Assembly (NCBI GenBank): GCA_963971305.1
Contig: OZ020306.1
Location: 34,183,512-34,247,511, forward strand
From: Arcuatula senhousia
Taxonomy: Eukaryota; Mollusca; Bivalvia; Mytilida; Mytilidae
DNA length: 64,000 bases
Direction: 5' to 3'
Below the pieces are notes generated by a model that saw nothing but the letters and a program-made list of their open reading frames with translations, made no database searches and was not told where the DNA came from. Shown one piece after another: positions 25,301-40,300 of the stretch. Numbering within the stretch: the stretch's first letter is position 1; each line of letters opens with the position of its first letter. The position numbers were made by a program, and so were the translations under genes.

Positions 25301-28300
25301 CATCTGTAAAGGGAAAGACCTTAATAAGAAATGGTGCACAAACAATAAGTCCCAAAATGTTGTTTGGGGGACTTAATAAGAAACGGAGTAAAAACAATAT
25401 GTTCCCACACTTCATTTGGGGAACATAATTACTACAGATATCCATAACTACCTAATACAATGGTTTGTCCAAAAGATATGATGTCCCCTACTCCAACATA
25501 AACCTGAAGATTATCATGAGTTGGGATACACAGATGAACTGACAGCCACAAACATAACAAAATGTTGTATACCCTCTACTTCTCTACTTTTATATAAGCA
25601 AGGCATTAAAAGGAACAAGGTATTAAACTGTGTTTAAGCTCTTATTAGTGGATAAGAGATGGGTATCTAAAGGATGCACGGATGAACAAAAAGACATCTC
25701 TATCACCGTATAACTCCCACTTTTAAATCTGGTGTATAATTAGAACCTTATATTTGTTTGTTTATAAGTTTCAGTTGAGTACAGTCAAGATAGAAAATAA
25801 AGAGATGTGGAATAAGTGTACGCGACACAGCCCACAATTAAACGGCAATTTAGAACAAGTGTGGCCACTAAAAGTATGTCTCGCCTGCCGGCACCATCAC
25901 TAAAATCAACCACCTAAGCTTTCATTTCTTGATATAAACACAAATTGTGTCTGTATAACCAGTATCAGATGCCTAGCTATTATACTTTTCAAGCAATTTA
26001 TTGTCAACACAAAAAAAAAAATTTTCTGCCTGAAAAAAAAACCTAAGTTCACAGAGTCACTGGACCCTAAAAATGGGGTCATGGTCACATGGCATGGAGA
26101 CTGTTACGGTAACCATAAGCTCAACTGTCTGTATACCCAATATCAGATGCCTAGCTATTATACTTTTCCAGCAATTCATCGTCCACAAAAGTCTTACAAA
26201 AAAGTTTACGACGCCGCCGCCGCCGCCGCCGGAAAGTAATACCTATGTCTCGCCTTCCGCGACTTTTCGTCGCAGGCGAGACAAAAACCACAATGGACAA
26301 CCGCCAGCAGCCTTCAACGAGGCCATTTGGCACTGCTCGCGGTTCTGCAATTGGCCCATGGTCTAAATAAGATGCATATAATTCAAATCCAGCCCGGAAA
26401 TAGTCACAGATAGACCCCCTTCTTAAACAATGAACAGAAAACATCAAAAAGACAAGTACAAACCAAAGCTTTGTCAAAGATTCCTGGCTTAGGACAGGCA
26501 CATGTAATATGTGGCGGGGTTAAACTAGTTTTTTGGGCCCAACCTTCCCCCTATCAATATTCCTAGACAAAGCACAAAAACTAAATCCAAAAAAAAAAAA
26601 AAACCAAATCGATCAAAGTCCAATTCTACTAGAGAAAACCTAAGACAAAAAACAAGAACAAACAAAAGGACGGTAAAGGAACTCTCTATAGAACACTCGC
26701 TGTTACTGACAGCTAGCTGAGAATCATCAATCGACTGATGTAAAAAAATCCAAACGTATCGATTTTAAATCCGACACAACACTTCAAACAATAATGATTT
26801 AGTGAAGTGTCATCACACAAAACCGACACGCTTGATCGCTATAATGCTTAAAAATGACAATAGTAAAAACGTTTATGGAAGTTTTAAAGCATGTATCAAG
26901 TTTTCAATATTTCTGCCAAAAAACACTAAATTCAAAGATTTAACCAAGATATTCATTTCATATCCTTTCCGTAATAAATTTTGAAGCCAATTTTTCATTT
27001 CTATTGGATTGCTTTTAAATTTGTGAGCTTTATAAAAAAACGTTACCATAAAATTCAGGATGTGATATTCCTTTCACTATAAGAAAGTGATGTGTAAAAT
27101 TAAATTTTTCAATAAGAGATCGATACTTGTGGAAGAATTTAGAAAAAGATTTTACTAATTTGTGGTATCGATAACCTTGTTTTAATAATTTTTCAGTAAT
27201 AAAACAGTTTTTATTATTAAAATCAGAAACACAACTGCAGATCCGAGCATATCTTACTAACTGTGAAATGTAAACCCCGTATGACGGCGCTAGTGGAACA
27301 TCTCCTTCAAGAAAAGGGAAATTTATAATAGGGAAGGTAAAGTCGTCACGTTTATCATATACTTTGGTATGTAATTTTCCGTCAATAATACTTAAATCTA
27401 AATCTAAAAAAGGACATCTATCACCGGTGATGTTAGATTTGTTCAAGGTTAATTCAGAAGAATAGATATCTGCAATAAAATTAGAAAATGAAGGATTGTT
27501 GAGTGCAAGAATGTCATCTAAATATCTAAAAGTATAATTGAAAGTTTCGATTAGGTTGTGTTTGTTCGGGTCTTTTTGTAATTTAGCCATAAATTGTGAT
27601 TCATAACAGTATAGGAAAAGGTCGGCTATAAGTGGCGCACAATTAGTACCCATAGGAATACCAATAATTTGGCGATAAATTTGTTTACCAAAACGTATGT
27701 AAATATTATCTAACAAATAATTTAGAGCAGTAATAGTTTCTGCATCAGTCCAGTTAATGTAACCCTTTTGAGTCTCGTTACTAAAAAATGATACAAGCAT
27801 TTGATTGAAAGAAAGAAGAGGCAAACTACATGTTTTTTTCAAGCCTACGTAAGATCTGAGTATTCTGAAAGTATTTAAAACATGTTGGTTGGTTCCTTAC
27901 AATTAATAAAATTTTGCATTGATTTCAACATAATCAAGAAGGGACATATCAACCAACATGCATTTATATCCCAATTCACAATAACTTGTTCACATAAAAC
28001 AGATCAACTTAGGCAAAAACTTCAAACAATCATGCACGCCGCCACGGTTTACGGAATCACCATACCTAAGTCTCGCCTTTCGCAACATTTGTTGCAGGCG
28101 AGACACAAAAATGAAAGATTATGAATATAAGAACTTCAACAATAACAAGGGAAGATTTGAGAAAAAAAATTCAAATAACTTCTCCTGCAGGAAGCAATTC
28201 AATCAACTGTCTCCAACATGGACATTGAGTGCCATCACTTTAAATCTGAAGAATGTCTCAAACACCCCCAATTATTGCATAGACACAATCCAAAGAATTT

Positions 28301-31300
28301 ATTGCTGTTTTAAACACCTTCCCACTTTGATGTGATTCACTGTCAAGTTTTGGGTTCTAACAAACAAATCACTCCTACTGACAAAACTCTAATAGGGTTG
28401 AAACCTTAAAGCAAGATAAATTTAATGTAACACCTTCAAATGAAATTACAACATTAAACAAAACAATCTTCATACATCTTATCTAACTCTTAAATAATCT
28501 ATTCTGTCATCCTTGTCTTCAATTCAATTACATTACATAATGGAACAGTTATAAAAAAAGAAGGAGAGGTACCAATGGGGCATCCGAATGTCAAAAGTCC
28601 AAAAGGGCAAAGATATAACAAGTAAACATGAACGAGTACAGCACAAAACAAGAATATGTCCAAAAGACATAAAGCCCCATCTTGCAACATTTGGAATGGA
28701 TAGAAAAATAAACGGATGAAAGGACGAACGGACCCAAACACTACATGCCCCCTCCTTTTGTAGATGGGGCATAAAGACTTAAAACAAGAAAAACACAGAA
28801 ACAGCAATCAACAATGTGTAAGCAGTTCCTGCTTGCTAAAGCACACCCCTTGCTTTGCCAATGGTTCATGAAGCATGTCAAATCGGCTAAAGGAGGGAGG
28901 AACAAAGCCCTATGACAAACATTTGCACTCATCTGAGAGTTTACTAAGAAACCCAATATTTGTCTATGAGCACATGATGTCTTTTATAAAATTTCTTCAG
29001 TAACTTAAGTCTATTTTGCTGAGAAAATTATAACCTACAAGAAATAAAGTGAGTTTTATTTCGCACAGATGATGGCAATAGCTCACATGGCCTTTAGCCA
29101 GGTTAGTTTTAAAGGATACACGAATGGTCCCCTTTAACCCTGCTTCATAATTGTTCTATACTGGTAGGAAAAAATAAAAGTACATCCTTTGAATGATATC
29201 TAAGAACATGGAAATTTCTTCGTGTACATCTACATTTGATGATCTTCTTCTATACAAAGTTTCTTCAAAATCCAACCGGCAATTGGGTTCCCCTTACAAG
29301 ATATAGGGATGGACAGAAGGACAGATATACAAGATGATTCCCATCTTATGGGGAGTGGGGGCATGTTCACCACCTGCCAGCTGTTGCCCAACATTCACTG
29401 TTCTTTTACTTGGAGTTTCAATTCAAGGCATCCAGTCATGATTGGAATACTGGACTAGATATTTTCTTATACAATTTGGTGAATGATAAATTGAAGAACT
29501 CTCAAAATAATTCACTCAACTGAGTGAGTAAGGCATAATATCAAGATAATGATCTAATCAAATGAATTTGATATTTTATACAACTTATCCTGCTATGGAT
29601 TTATCCTAGAACTGTTAGTGCAGAGGGCCCTGAGGTTACACATTTTGGACTCTTAAAATAATCTAGAGAAAAAAACCATTTAAATGGTAATTTAAATCTG
29701 TGATAAGAGAAAGATTTTCTACCAACAAATCACTCCTTCAGACAATATCTATCACCCTTATAAACTCAAATTAAGAAAAGTTCAATGTAATACAATCAAA
29801 ATTAATTCTTCTTTTTTGCATTCTAATCTATATACAGTAGACTTCTTATCTAAAGTCCTAAGAATGATTTGTTTCTTACTTACTTATAAGACCATGTTGG
29901 TGCTCTAGTTCATTTTTTTCTTATTATGCAATAAGATTTATTAATGTCAGAAAAAGTTCAGAAAAATCTTCAATTATATAATCAACCTATTAGCAAGACA
30001 GAGTCTAAGACCCTCATGTCATGGTGTTTTAATAAGGAAATTTTGTTAATCTAAGGATTCTTACGGTGACAATAAATTGCTCTTGTCTTGAAAAGTGATG
30101 ATTTTAGACTTTTAGACTATGTCCTCAGCTAGAATGTAATTTTTAAATAGACAAGTGTAAATAACATTTACTGAATATCATCTCAGTGAATGTTTTTTAT
30201 CTATATATATATCTATTGGTTACAAGTGCGGAAATGCAAACCCAGCAGACACCAGTAGATTTTTACCCGAAGATAAAGCATGGAATAAAATACAGAAAGG
30301 AATGTGATTGGTTGATATAAAACAATAATTAAATAGACCAGTGAATGTACTTATGAAAAATATTGTCCAAGAAATTCTGACGCCAATTATATGCCTATAG
30401 GGCGCTCGCATCTTTGAAAATTAGGAGATTAAAATAAGAAACTGAAAAAAAAACACTCTTTTTCAACCTAAAATTACACTCATAAACCCTGCATAGGAAT
30501 AGCTTTTTTATTGGCTAAATGTATGGATGTTAAACTGCAAGACTTTGTCTGATAGAAAGTGAAAATGGACCAAAATCTATTTTAAAAACATTTAACATGT
30601 TGAAAATAAGGGCATGCCATGAGGAAAAATACATTGAAAACATTTGCGCACTTGTAACCTTTTAGTGTGAGTACACTATGCCACAACCACAAAGATTTTC
30701 CACATAATAAATTATTTTAAAAAAAAATACATTAAGCTACTGTAAAAGAAAAACACAACCTTCTGTTGGAGCAAAGATATCTGTTCTTCAAGTTTGAATG
30801 GATAGATGGACTGACAGACAGTTTGACATGGTGACAGCATGAAAGCAATTTACAACATAGTTCCTGGACACATTCTTTTTTTAAAGAAGGTGGGAAAACT
30901 TATATTTTTTTTTAACTCAAAGGTGCTCATGAAAATTTAATCTACCTCATCCAGTTGCTTTGAAAACTGTAATGGAAATTATGCTGTGAACATACCAACA
31001 AACAAGCAGACTAGGTCAAAAGTGTGCATCCCTTTTTTTTTGCAGCAGGGGTTTAATCAATTAAAGACTTTTCCTTGTCTCTTTAAGCAAGACCAAATAG
31101 CTGACATTTAGAAGAAAAAGTTGATTGAAGTCACAGTATTGAGAATCTGTTTAGCATTTTTAAGAAACAGTACCAGTACCTAAAAGAGAGGAAAATAAGA
31201 AAAATGTTAAGGTTTTGTATAAATCAATTGTTTCTTTGTATAAAATCAGAGATCTTCCTCTTTAAGTGCTATCTAATAATTTTCTGTCTGGATTTCAAGT

Positions 31301-34300
31301 TCATGAAAAGTTTCTATTATTTAGCAGTACATTAAATATCATGACACATTCAGACGTTAAACATAAAAATAATAGTCAGTTACAGAATTTAGGATTTGGG
31401 ATTCACAGGGGTGTTTCCCTGATTTTTGAAATATCTTATTAGAAGTTGCTAAAATTTACAACACTGAACAAATTTTTAATACAGGTTGCTGGCTGTCGGT
31501 CCTGTGGCAATTTCCATGACTAAATTATAGTTCTGTATTTAACAATTTTAAAATGTAGGAAATTCCAAATAACAGTTCTAAATCAGTGCAACATACATTT
31601 TTGTTCATTAGTTCCTTCTCATTCATGTTTTGGATTTTTAAATTTACAAAATTGAGAACCCGAGGCACATTTAATTGAATTTATATTGAACACTCTAACA
31701 GAAAGTGATCATTTAAGTTTAGATTCTGAACAATTTTATTCTTGAATGCATTCTTTCATTGAATTGAAACAAAACACTCCTTTCAAGCATACATAAAATA
31801 TTTAAATTTTCAATTAAAATTGAACAAAAATGATTTATAGAAAGTATAAGAATAGAAAATTGAAAGTGCACAGCATTTATCTCTTTTAACCCACATAACA
31901 TAGAAAGTTAAATAAAATTTAAAGGAAATGTAATATCTTGTAAAATGAATAATACCTTATTAATTGACACAAATTTAAGGTTAATGTTAAATTTGATAAA
32001 ACATGAAAGTTGGGAATAGATGAATGGTAATAATCTTCCTGGTTCAGATGATAGATGTGTTCCAAAAACAAACAAAATAATGTTCCACGTATGTGAGAGA
32101 CATTTTATGATAATGATTTGGAAAGAAATCACCCACACACAAAGTTTCCATGATTAAAGTAGGTTTTACAAAGACTGTCAATATCGTTTGATGTGGTGGA
32201 TGTTGGCTTGAATTTTGGTATGATCCCACTTGCCATGATGACTCTAATTTTCATTGCTTTTAGGACATTTTTATGACAATTCTATAACTTGTGACAACAA
32301 TCATGACAATGTGGGGATTTTTTTTTTATCTCCGTTGTCAATTCTTAAAAATTGCCATATTTGGGATGATCTTTCATCTAACACTCACACAGTGTAATAG
32401 GAAACTTACACACCTTCAATGTGAAACATTGTCTTTCATAACATACAAACAGTTGTTAATTGTAGTTGATTACAATTGTCTAGGATGGGGACTTTCATCA
32501 AATTATTCCTAATATTGGTCCAAATGACAAACTTCCCTGTCTTAAATAAGCATCAGTCTGTGAAGCAAAATGCTTTGACGACATCAGTTAGTTTGATAAT
32601 CAGAAAATGTTTTCTTTTGTACTTACTATTTGCATCAGAAAATAAAATAAGCTAAGGGCTTTAAAAGAATTTTTTTTCTTTTTGTTTGCTGAAATTATAT
32701 CAAAACTGATGGGTTTCCTCGAGTAAATTGAGAATTACAATAACATGGATTCTAAATTGAAATTGTATTATTTTACAAGAACAAAGAAGTCATATATATT
32801 ATAAAAGTGCTGTGTAAGGATTTTTAAGATGTACTTTAATTATAAGTCTGGCTTTAAAATGTAGGAAGACAAAATGAGTTCATCTCAGTCTAATTTTGTT
32901 GACCCAAAAAGCCATAAGGTCTGCACATGTTTTAAAGAATAAAGTGCATTAATTTAACAGATAGCAAATATCAGTTTTTATTGCCTTTAAAAAAAATATT
33001 TTCAGCTACTGACTCAGAAAACTTGCTGACTTAAATACACAAAATAGTAATAGTATAACTAACGAATGATTCCGAATACGGGGAAATATTCACCAAGTGA
33101 CCGAACAACCCAATAATTCACCAGTGCGCCACGCGCACAAGTGAATTATAAAGGTCGTTCAGTCACAAGTTGAATATTTCCCATATTCGGAATCTTGAGT
33201 TGGTTATACTATTTATTACATAGATAAATCTTCAATTTAGGCTTTATTAATGGTTGAATTACGGAAATTTTCGGTTGGACTATTTCCATGCAGGCGCAAT
33301 GGTTTTCGACGTCACAGACGACGTTATAGGTAACGTCGAATAACAGTTAATTAAATGTCCCTGCGTTTTTATTTATTTCACTGAGTGAGATTAACGATTT
33401 CTGTTCACTCAGAAATCTCGATATTTCACTGCTATCTATGTAATAAAGTATTTTACTTTGTTTTCTTTTTTAATTCTTGTTATTTTTAATCCTAAATAAA
33501 GATATACAGTTAAAGAAATTTTTTGGTACAAAATTTTAGACTTTCTTCATCTTCTCTATCTTGGAATCAAAGTCATCAACCTTATAATTTTTTAAAACCA
33601 TATTATTTTCAAAAGTTGTAGCATTCACTCAGCAACTTGTTGTATAATGTATAATCAGTCTATACTTCCTACTTGTTGAAAACAACCCAATATGTAATAG
33701 TGAAAAATTCTATAAAATAGGATGAAAAACCACTCAATCTTTATGAAATCAAATCCAATTTGATTCATTATCTAAATTTGGAACCATTTTGCTAAAAATA
33801 AACCCAAAACTTCATTTTGGGCAATGATATCAGATATAGAAAAGGCTTAAGGAAGTAAATTCCTCTTTATGATTGAAAAACTTATAATTCCATATGCTAC
33901 ATGACAGTGTCATTTATGCAAAAATAACTGAATTTATATTCTTGTGCAAAATCAAGATTAGTTTAATATGCATTCAATATTCTAAGACATGACAACACAA
34001 TACTATCTAAATAGCAATCCAATCAAGTCTGAGTTAAATAACATGAATTGAACTTGGCAGGCAGTGCAATTAATTACTAAAAAGTTATGCAAGCCTCATC
34101 TGACATTTTAACAACAGAATTTTAAAGAAATTAAAGACATTCTAAACACTTTACTTTTAACAGCATTCACATTAAGATGCTCTAAGCAGAAAAAAATATT
34201 CTGTTTTCACTTTTTAATTTTGACAGATTGGTTCATTAACATTACTTACATATCAACCAAAAGTGGTAAAATGCTGAAATCAGCACAAATCACTAGTTTG

Positions 34301-37300
34301 CAGAAATTGCCATTATATTCAAAAGGCGAATGAAAATTTCAAAAACAGTAAATATAAGGAAAATTTTCAAATAATTTGTATCAAACATGCTTTGCCTGCA
34401 TTGGAAAGTGCCCAACTTATTAAGTTAAAGGTTTATATATCAAGACCGCTTGTTATAAGCAGATGACCAATATATAGAGGTGTCTATTAACCAAGGTTTG
34501 ACTGTATTATGGATATCTGTTTATGATTATTATACATAACAGATTCTCTCAGTATGCTCAAAAGAACTGTTTACTTCAAAAATTTAGACAGAAACCTTAT
34601 AAAAATTGAAACTCCAAACTATAAACCACCAACTCTCAAGATTTTTTTCAAAATTTGTTATGTCTCAAATTGGAAAAACTAAAACTTATAAAGCTGCTGT
34701 GTATTATGTTACAAATTTACAGTGAAATCTGTTATGGTTTTTTTTGTATTTTTTTACAATTTATGTGTTTTTTAATGTTGTGTGATTGTTTCTGTGATTT
34801 CTTAAAATATGTCTACAGCTTTAGTCTTTGCCTTTTCAGCTTTACAACATTTTGATTGCCCTATTGCTATACCTTTGCTTCCTTTTAATTTTTAATACCA
34901 ATAGTCTCTCCAACAAAATACTTTAAGTTCATGGGGATTTATTTTCAAGGATTTCCCACTTTCAATATAAATATTTTTCAAATATATTTTTATAGAGGTT
35001 CCCAATTATGTGACCAATGAAACTGACCAATGAAAATATTTGGATGTATGTCAGCTGACAAGATGTCTAACCTTGTCTTTTGTTTATGACCTACTATCTA
35101 TGTGTCTGAACACCTGGCATAAGAAATTGCAAAATGATAAATATTTTGCATTTTTTTGGTTCCCTTAATTAAAAGTTTGGAAAACACTTTTAACTGAACG
35201 CAAAGAAGTGATGGTCATAGCTCATAAAACCAGGAAGTAGTAATAAGATAGATGGACAGAAAATAATGTCTCCTTTTAAAAACATCACAGGCTTCATCAA
35301 AATTAATCTGTCAAACTATGATTTAATATAAGGATATAGACAAAGCTATAAACAACTTTTTCAATGTATTCTGTTATGATAAACAATGACATGTAAAAGA
35401 GGTTAATAATCTGAATGCATGAACTGAATATATGCTCTTTCAAAGAACTAATAAGATTTTAGAGTTAAGAGGTCATAATTTGTGAAACAGAACCTTTGTT
35501 TTGGGAAAATGAATGCTATTGTTGGAATGTGTGCTTATGTAAAAAAAAAAAGATTCATTTAGTCAATAGGGCAAAATGGCCTCAAAAGGACTACAAATCT
35601 AACATGTTTTGTGAAAATTAAATATGAGTAAACTTGTAACCAGTAGTTTTTGTGGGTCATATGTTCACTCATAATTATTTCAGTTGAAAACATACAAGTG
35701 ATGGTCATAACTTATACAGCTGGGAAGCCATAATATTGACGGACAAAATGTAATATCTCCTCATAAAAACATTCATAGCTTTATCAAATAACTACTTTGT
35801 CAAATCATGATTTAATATCAGGATGTAGACAAAACTATAAACTAATCATGTCTATGTTTTTTTCACAAAAACACTTCTGAATCTATCAGTTCATTTGCAT
35901 TGTCAAACAATATTCTTATATAATTTAAATATTACTTGACAGATACAAAAAGGAAATTTATATTCTACAGGAAATTTCAACAACATAAGAATTTCAAATC
36001 AAATGCAATTTCCTTGTAAAGTAGATTGTAAAATATTTATTACAAATCAACTTTTGTACAAGACCACTACAGTAGTCCCCCCTTTATAAGGCCACCCTTG
36101 TTGCCAATGAAAAGTGGCCTTATAACGGAGGTGGCCTTTGGTGGGGGGGATTGCAATTTATTGGTCAATATCTAACACTATCACTAAATTCAAAAGAATT
36201 CAAAAAAAATGTATCACTTCATACATGTAGTTATTCCATATAAATATACATTATTTTCCCCACATATTACTTCCATTTGTGCCATTTTCCAGATTAACAC
36301 TTTTGTTTTTTTCTGTGATTAAAAATTCTAATACAGGATTTCCTAACGAAGATGTGTTATTGTAGTATAATTGTTCTGAGCTTGGGTTCATTATATTTTT
36401 TATTAATAGTTAGTTATGACAATTTTTTTAATCTTAATTATATAAAGCCTTCAGACATATTGACTGTTCACTAATTGATATAAAAACATTTCATTCATAT
36501 GTCTTTGAAGCCATGCTCTTTTGATTTGTAGATATATTTATTTGTATTATTTATTAAGTATTGGAAATAAGATAAACATAAAAACATGCTAAAAATAAAA
36601 ATAAATCAAACAAATAGATAAACAAAATAAAACAGTTTAATATATTTATATATGTGTTACAATCTTGATTAACATATTAAAGAATAGTATAATTTTTTTT
36701 AAAAATGGCCATAAATAGAGGGAATTTGACCATTTTGATAGCAAAAGGCTGGCCTCTGGCCGCAGCAGGGAGGTGGCCTTATATGGGGGGTACTTTTGAA
36801 TTAAAAGTGGTTGTTGCCAAAGAATTGTGGCCACATAAGGGGAGTGGCCTTATATGGGAGGTGGCATTAAATGGGGGGACTACTGTACTTATACATGAAG
36901 AACCTATAACTACTTTGTCCACAGAATAAATGTTCTTCTTAAATGGCTGATGTTAACCCTAACATGCCAAGACAATATCTTCAAGAGTTTAACATCTTAA
37001 ACTTTCAATTAAAACATGGTACCAAATTTCAGACCTGAACCTCATCTTGTTTGGAGTTTTAGTGTTTAAAAATATTTTGGAGGGAAGGACAGACCAACAG
37101 ACAACACCAATCGATGTCTGGCCCTGTGTCACACAGCAACATGCTGAACCTGTATATTATGGAACCAATATGGACAGTCAATAGTTTTTGACACTTGTAT
37201 CCTATGGTGGACTAACAAATCATATCTGTCACATGTAACCAATTATAGACTGATAATGAATATCTAGAAATAGAAATATTTAAGGTTCCTTATATGTAAC

Positions 37301-40300
37301 AATCAGACAAAAAACTAGTTTATTTTTTTTTCAATTTTGATCCCTGATCCAATATATGACAAAAATAAACTTGCAAATTACAAAAAAAAGACAGGATACC
37401 TAAAATTATTTCAATTCATTCTTTTATAGTTAGTATCATTACTGTAAAGTTTCATAACATTTGGTCAACCAGAACAAAAGTTATTGTTGGAACAAATGAA
37501 AAATTAACTTTTAGGGCCCTTAATTCTAAACCGAATTATAAAATGATCCCAAGAGGAAACATATTCAATATATTTTTAATCACTGTGTCAAATTTCAGAA
37601 AAATCTAGTGTTTAGTTTTTGAGATTCAGATTTCAGATGATAGGCACCCCTATAGCAGGACAGAAAGACGTACTGATAGACAGACGGAGTGACCAAAATA
37701 CTAGACTTGCTTCCACCTTTGGCGACACAGATAGAAACTGCAATGCTAAGTCTTAATAATTTACCTACTATCATTTTACAGTGCAGAACTCATAGTAAAT
37801 TGATTAATTCTTGATGGTTACAACCGTTTCTCACAACCCCAGTTTCTGCTTTAACCCCTTTCCTCAGATCACATTTTCAAAGAATGATATATGAATATAA
37901 CCATGATAAGTTATAGAATAAAGTGTATAATTGTCATAATCAGTATCACCCTTCTACCCTCTGACCAATATTGGTATTTTTGAATGATAAGGCGTATATT
38001 TCCGATTTTGATATCTATTATTCTTCAATTATATAATTTCATTCAGGAAAACAATTTTCTAACCATCAGTACACAAGCACTATCAAGGAGATTTTTTATG
38101 CAACCCAATATTCTGACAAAACTGATGTAAAGGAAAGATCAAAAATAAGAAATTACAAGAGTAATTTCCTCAAGTGAAGAATTTCAAACAGAATTACAGT
38201 TCTTTAATGCTATCTCTTCTAACAAAATGACAGTTCTTCAATTTCATCTGCTATGATTTGCAATTTTTTTAGAGGATAAAAATAATTTGCACTTTTTTCA
38301 GAGGATGGAAATGATTTGTAATTTTTAAGTACCAAAGCTACTCCCTTATATCTTTAACAATAAATTGGATCCTGCTATAGAATAGTTTTCATTTCCATTG
38401 TGATCAGTGTGATTTTCTGGTATTAACTGTCTTTTATGTTACAACAAACAACTATTCTGATACCTTATTAAATGGACAATCTGTCCACAGCGAAATAAAT
38501 TCACCGACATCATTCTTGAAATATTGTATAATTGTGAATGATAAGGTTTTTTACATAGGACTGTCAAGGAAATTCCTACTATTTTTCCATTAATACAGAG
38601 AGAGAAATCATTTCTATGTTTGACCTGGCTTTAAGTAAGAAACGTGTTAACTTGAATTTATACAAGATCCAATTATTGTGGATTCATTTATTTTGGTCAG
38701 TACCAATTTTCAAAAAACGATCCATTTGTGGATTCTTAAATTCATGGTTTTAAAGACTGCAGGATGCAGATTAATGTTAAATTTCCTTTTCAATGGGCAT
38801 CAATTTTTGTGGGTAGAGGCCACCCATGTAAAAAAAAAATACATTGTAGATACCCCATGAATAATGTCAAGTGCATTTGGTAAACCAGAACAAAAGTCAT
38901 TGTGGGTACACAGAAAAAGTCACTTTTTAGCCCCTTTTGAACCCCTTATTTCAAAACAGGACTATAAAATGATCCCAAGAGGGAAGGTGCACATCTTCAA
39001 TATAACTGTAATCACTGTGTCAAATTTCAGATAGATCTAGTGTTTGGTTTTTGAGATTCAGATTACACAAGATATGCATTCCTATAACAAAACAGACAGC
39101 TGACAAATTGACAGACAGTGTGACCCAATACTAGGCCTGTTTCCACCTTTGGTGACACAGGTAGAAACTGCAATGCTTTTTCTTAAAAAATTACCTACTA
39201 TTAATTTACAATGCAGTACTCATAGTAAATTTATTAATTCTTGATGGTTACAACCATTTCTCACAACCCCAGTATTTGCATTAATCCTTTTCCCCAAATC
39301 ATGTCCATGATGGTTAGCACTGCTGGTGGAGTTTTAATTCCTTGAGGTTAGCCCGCTCCGGCACCAACGCTTTTATGTTGATCAATACATCAAAGCTATA
39401 AATTATCCGTTTAAATTTTAAAATTGTAAAACCCTAAGTTTCATCCTACCCCAGACATAGGTTGGTCTTAGTCATAATTTGGTTTAGTTTTTCAGCATTT
39501 TTTGGTATAGTTGCTCTATGCTCTTCATATTCATAAATTGTTTGGCATTCAAATATTTGGTAGAGCGCCTCTGATGAGTCTTGAATAGACGAAAGGCGCG
39601 TCAGGTGTAGCAAAATTTATTTGTCTGGAACTTTGTTACAATTTATATTTCAAAGTATGATATATGAATATAACCATGATAAGATATAAAATAAAGTGTA
39701 TAATAATTGTCAATCATTATCACCCTTCTACCCTCTGATCGATATTGGTATTTTTGAATTATAAGGCATATATTTCTGATTTTGATATCTATTATTCTTC
39801 AAATATAGAATTTCATTCAGGAAAACAATTTTCTAACCATCAGTACACAAGCACTATCAAGGAGATTTTTTATTTTTATTTCCAATATTCCGACAAAACA
39901 CATGTAGTGAAGAATTTCAAACAAAATTACAGTTCTTTAATGCTATCTCTTTTAACAAAACAACAGTTCTTCAATTTCATCTGCTTTCCAGGAGGAAAAT
40001 GATTTGCAATTTTTTTAGAGGATAAAAATGATTTGCACTTTTTTTAGAGGATGAAAATGATATGTAATTTTTAAGTACCAAAGCTACTCCCTTATATCTT
40101 CGACAAATACATTTGATCTTGCTATAGAATAGTTTTCATTTCCATTGTGATCAGTGTGATTTTTATGTCTGTGATTTTCTGGTATTAACTGCCTTTTATG
40201 TTACAACAAACAACTATTCTGATACCTTATTAAATGGACAATCTGTCGATAGTGAAATAAATTCACCGACATCATTCTTGAAATATTGTATAATTGTGAA

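Noticed and set aside
36705..36929. 74-codon plus-strand frame
   Set aside because: Covers the GTGGCCTTATA subterminal repeats of the Tigger-like element; no domain.
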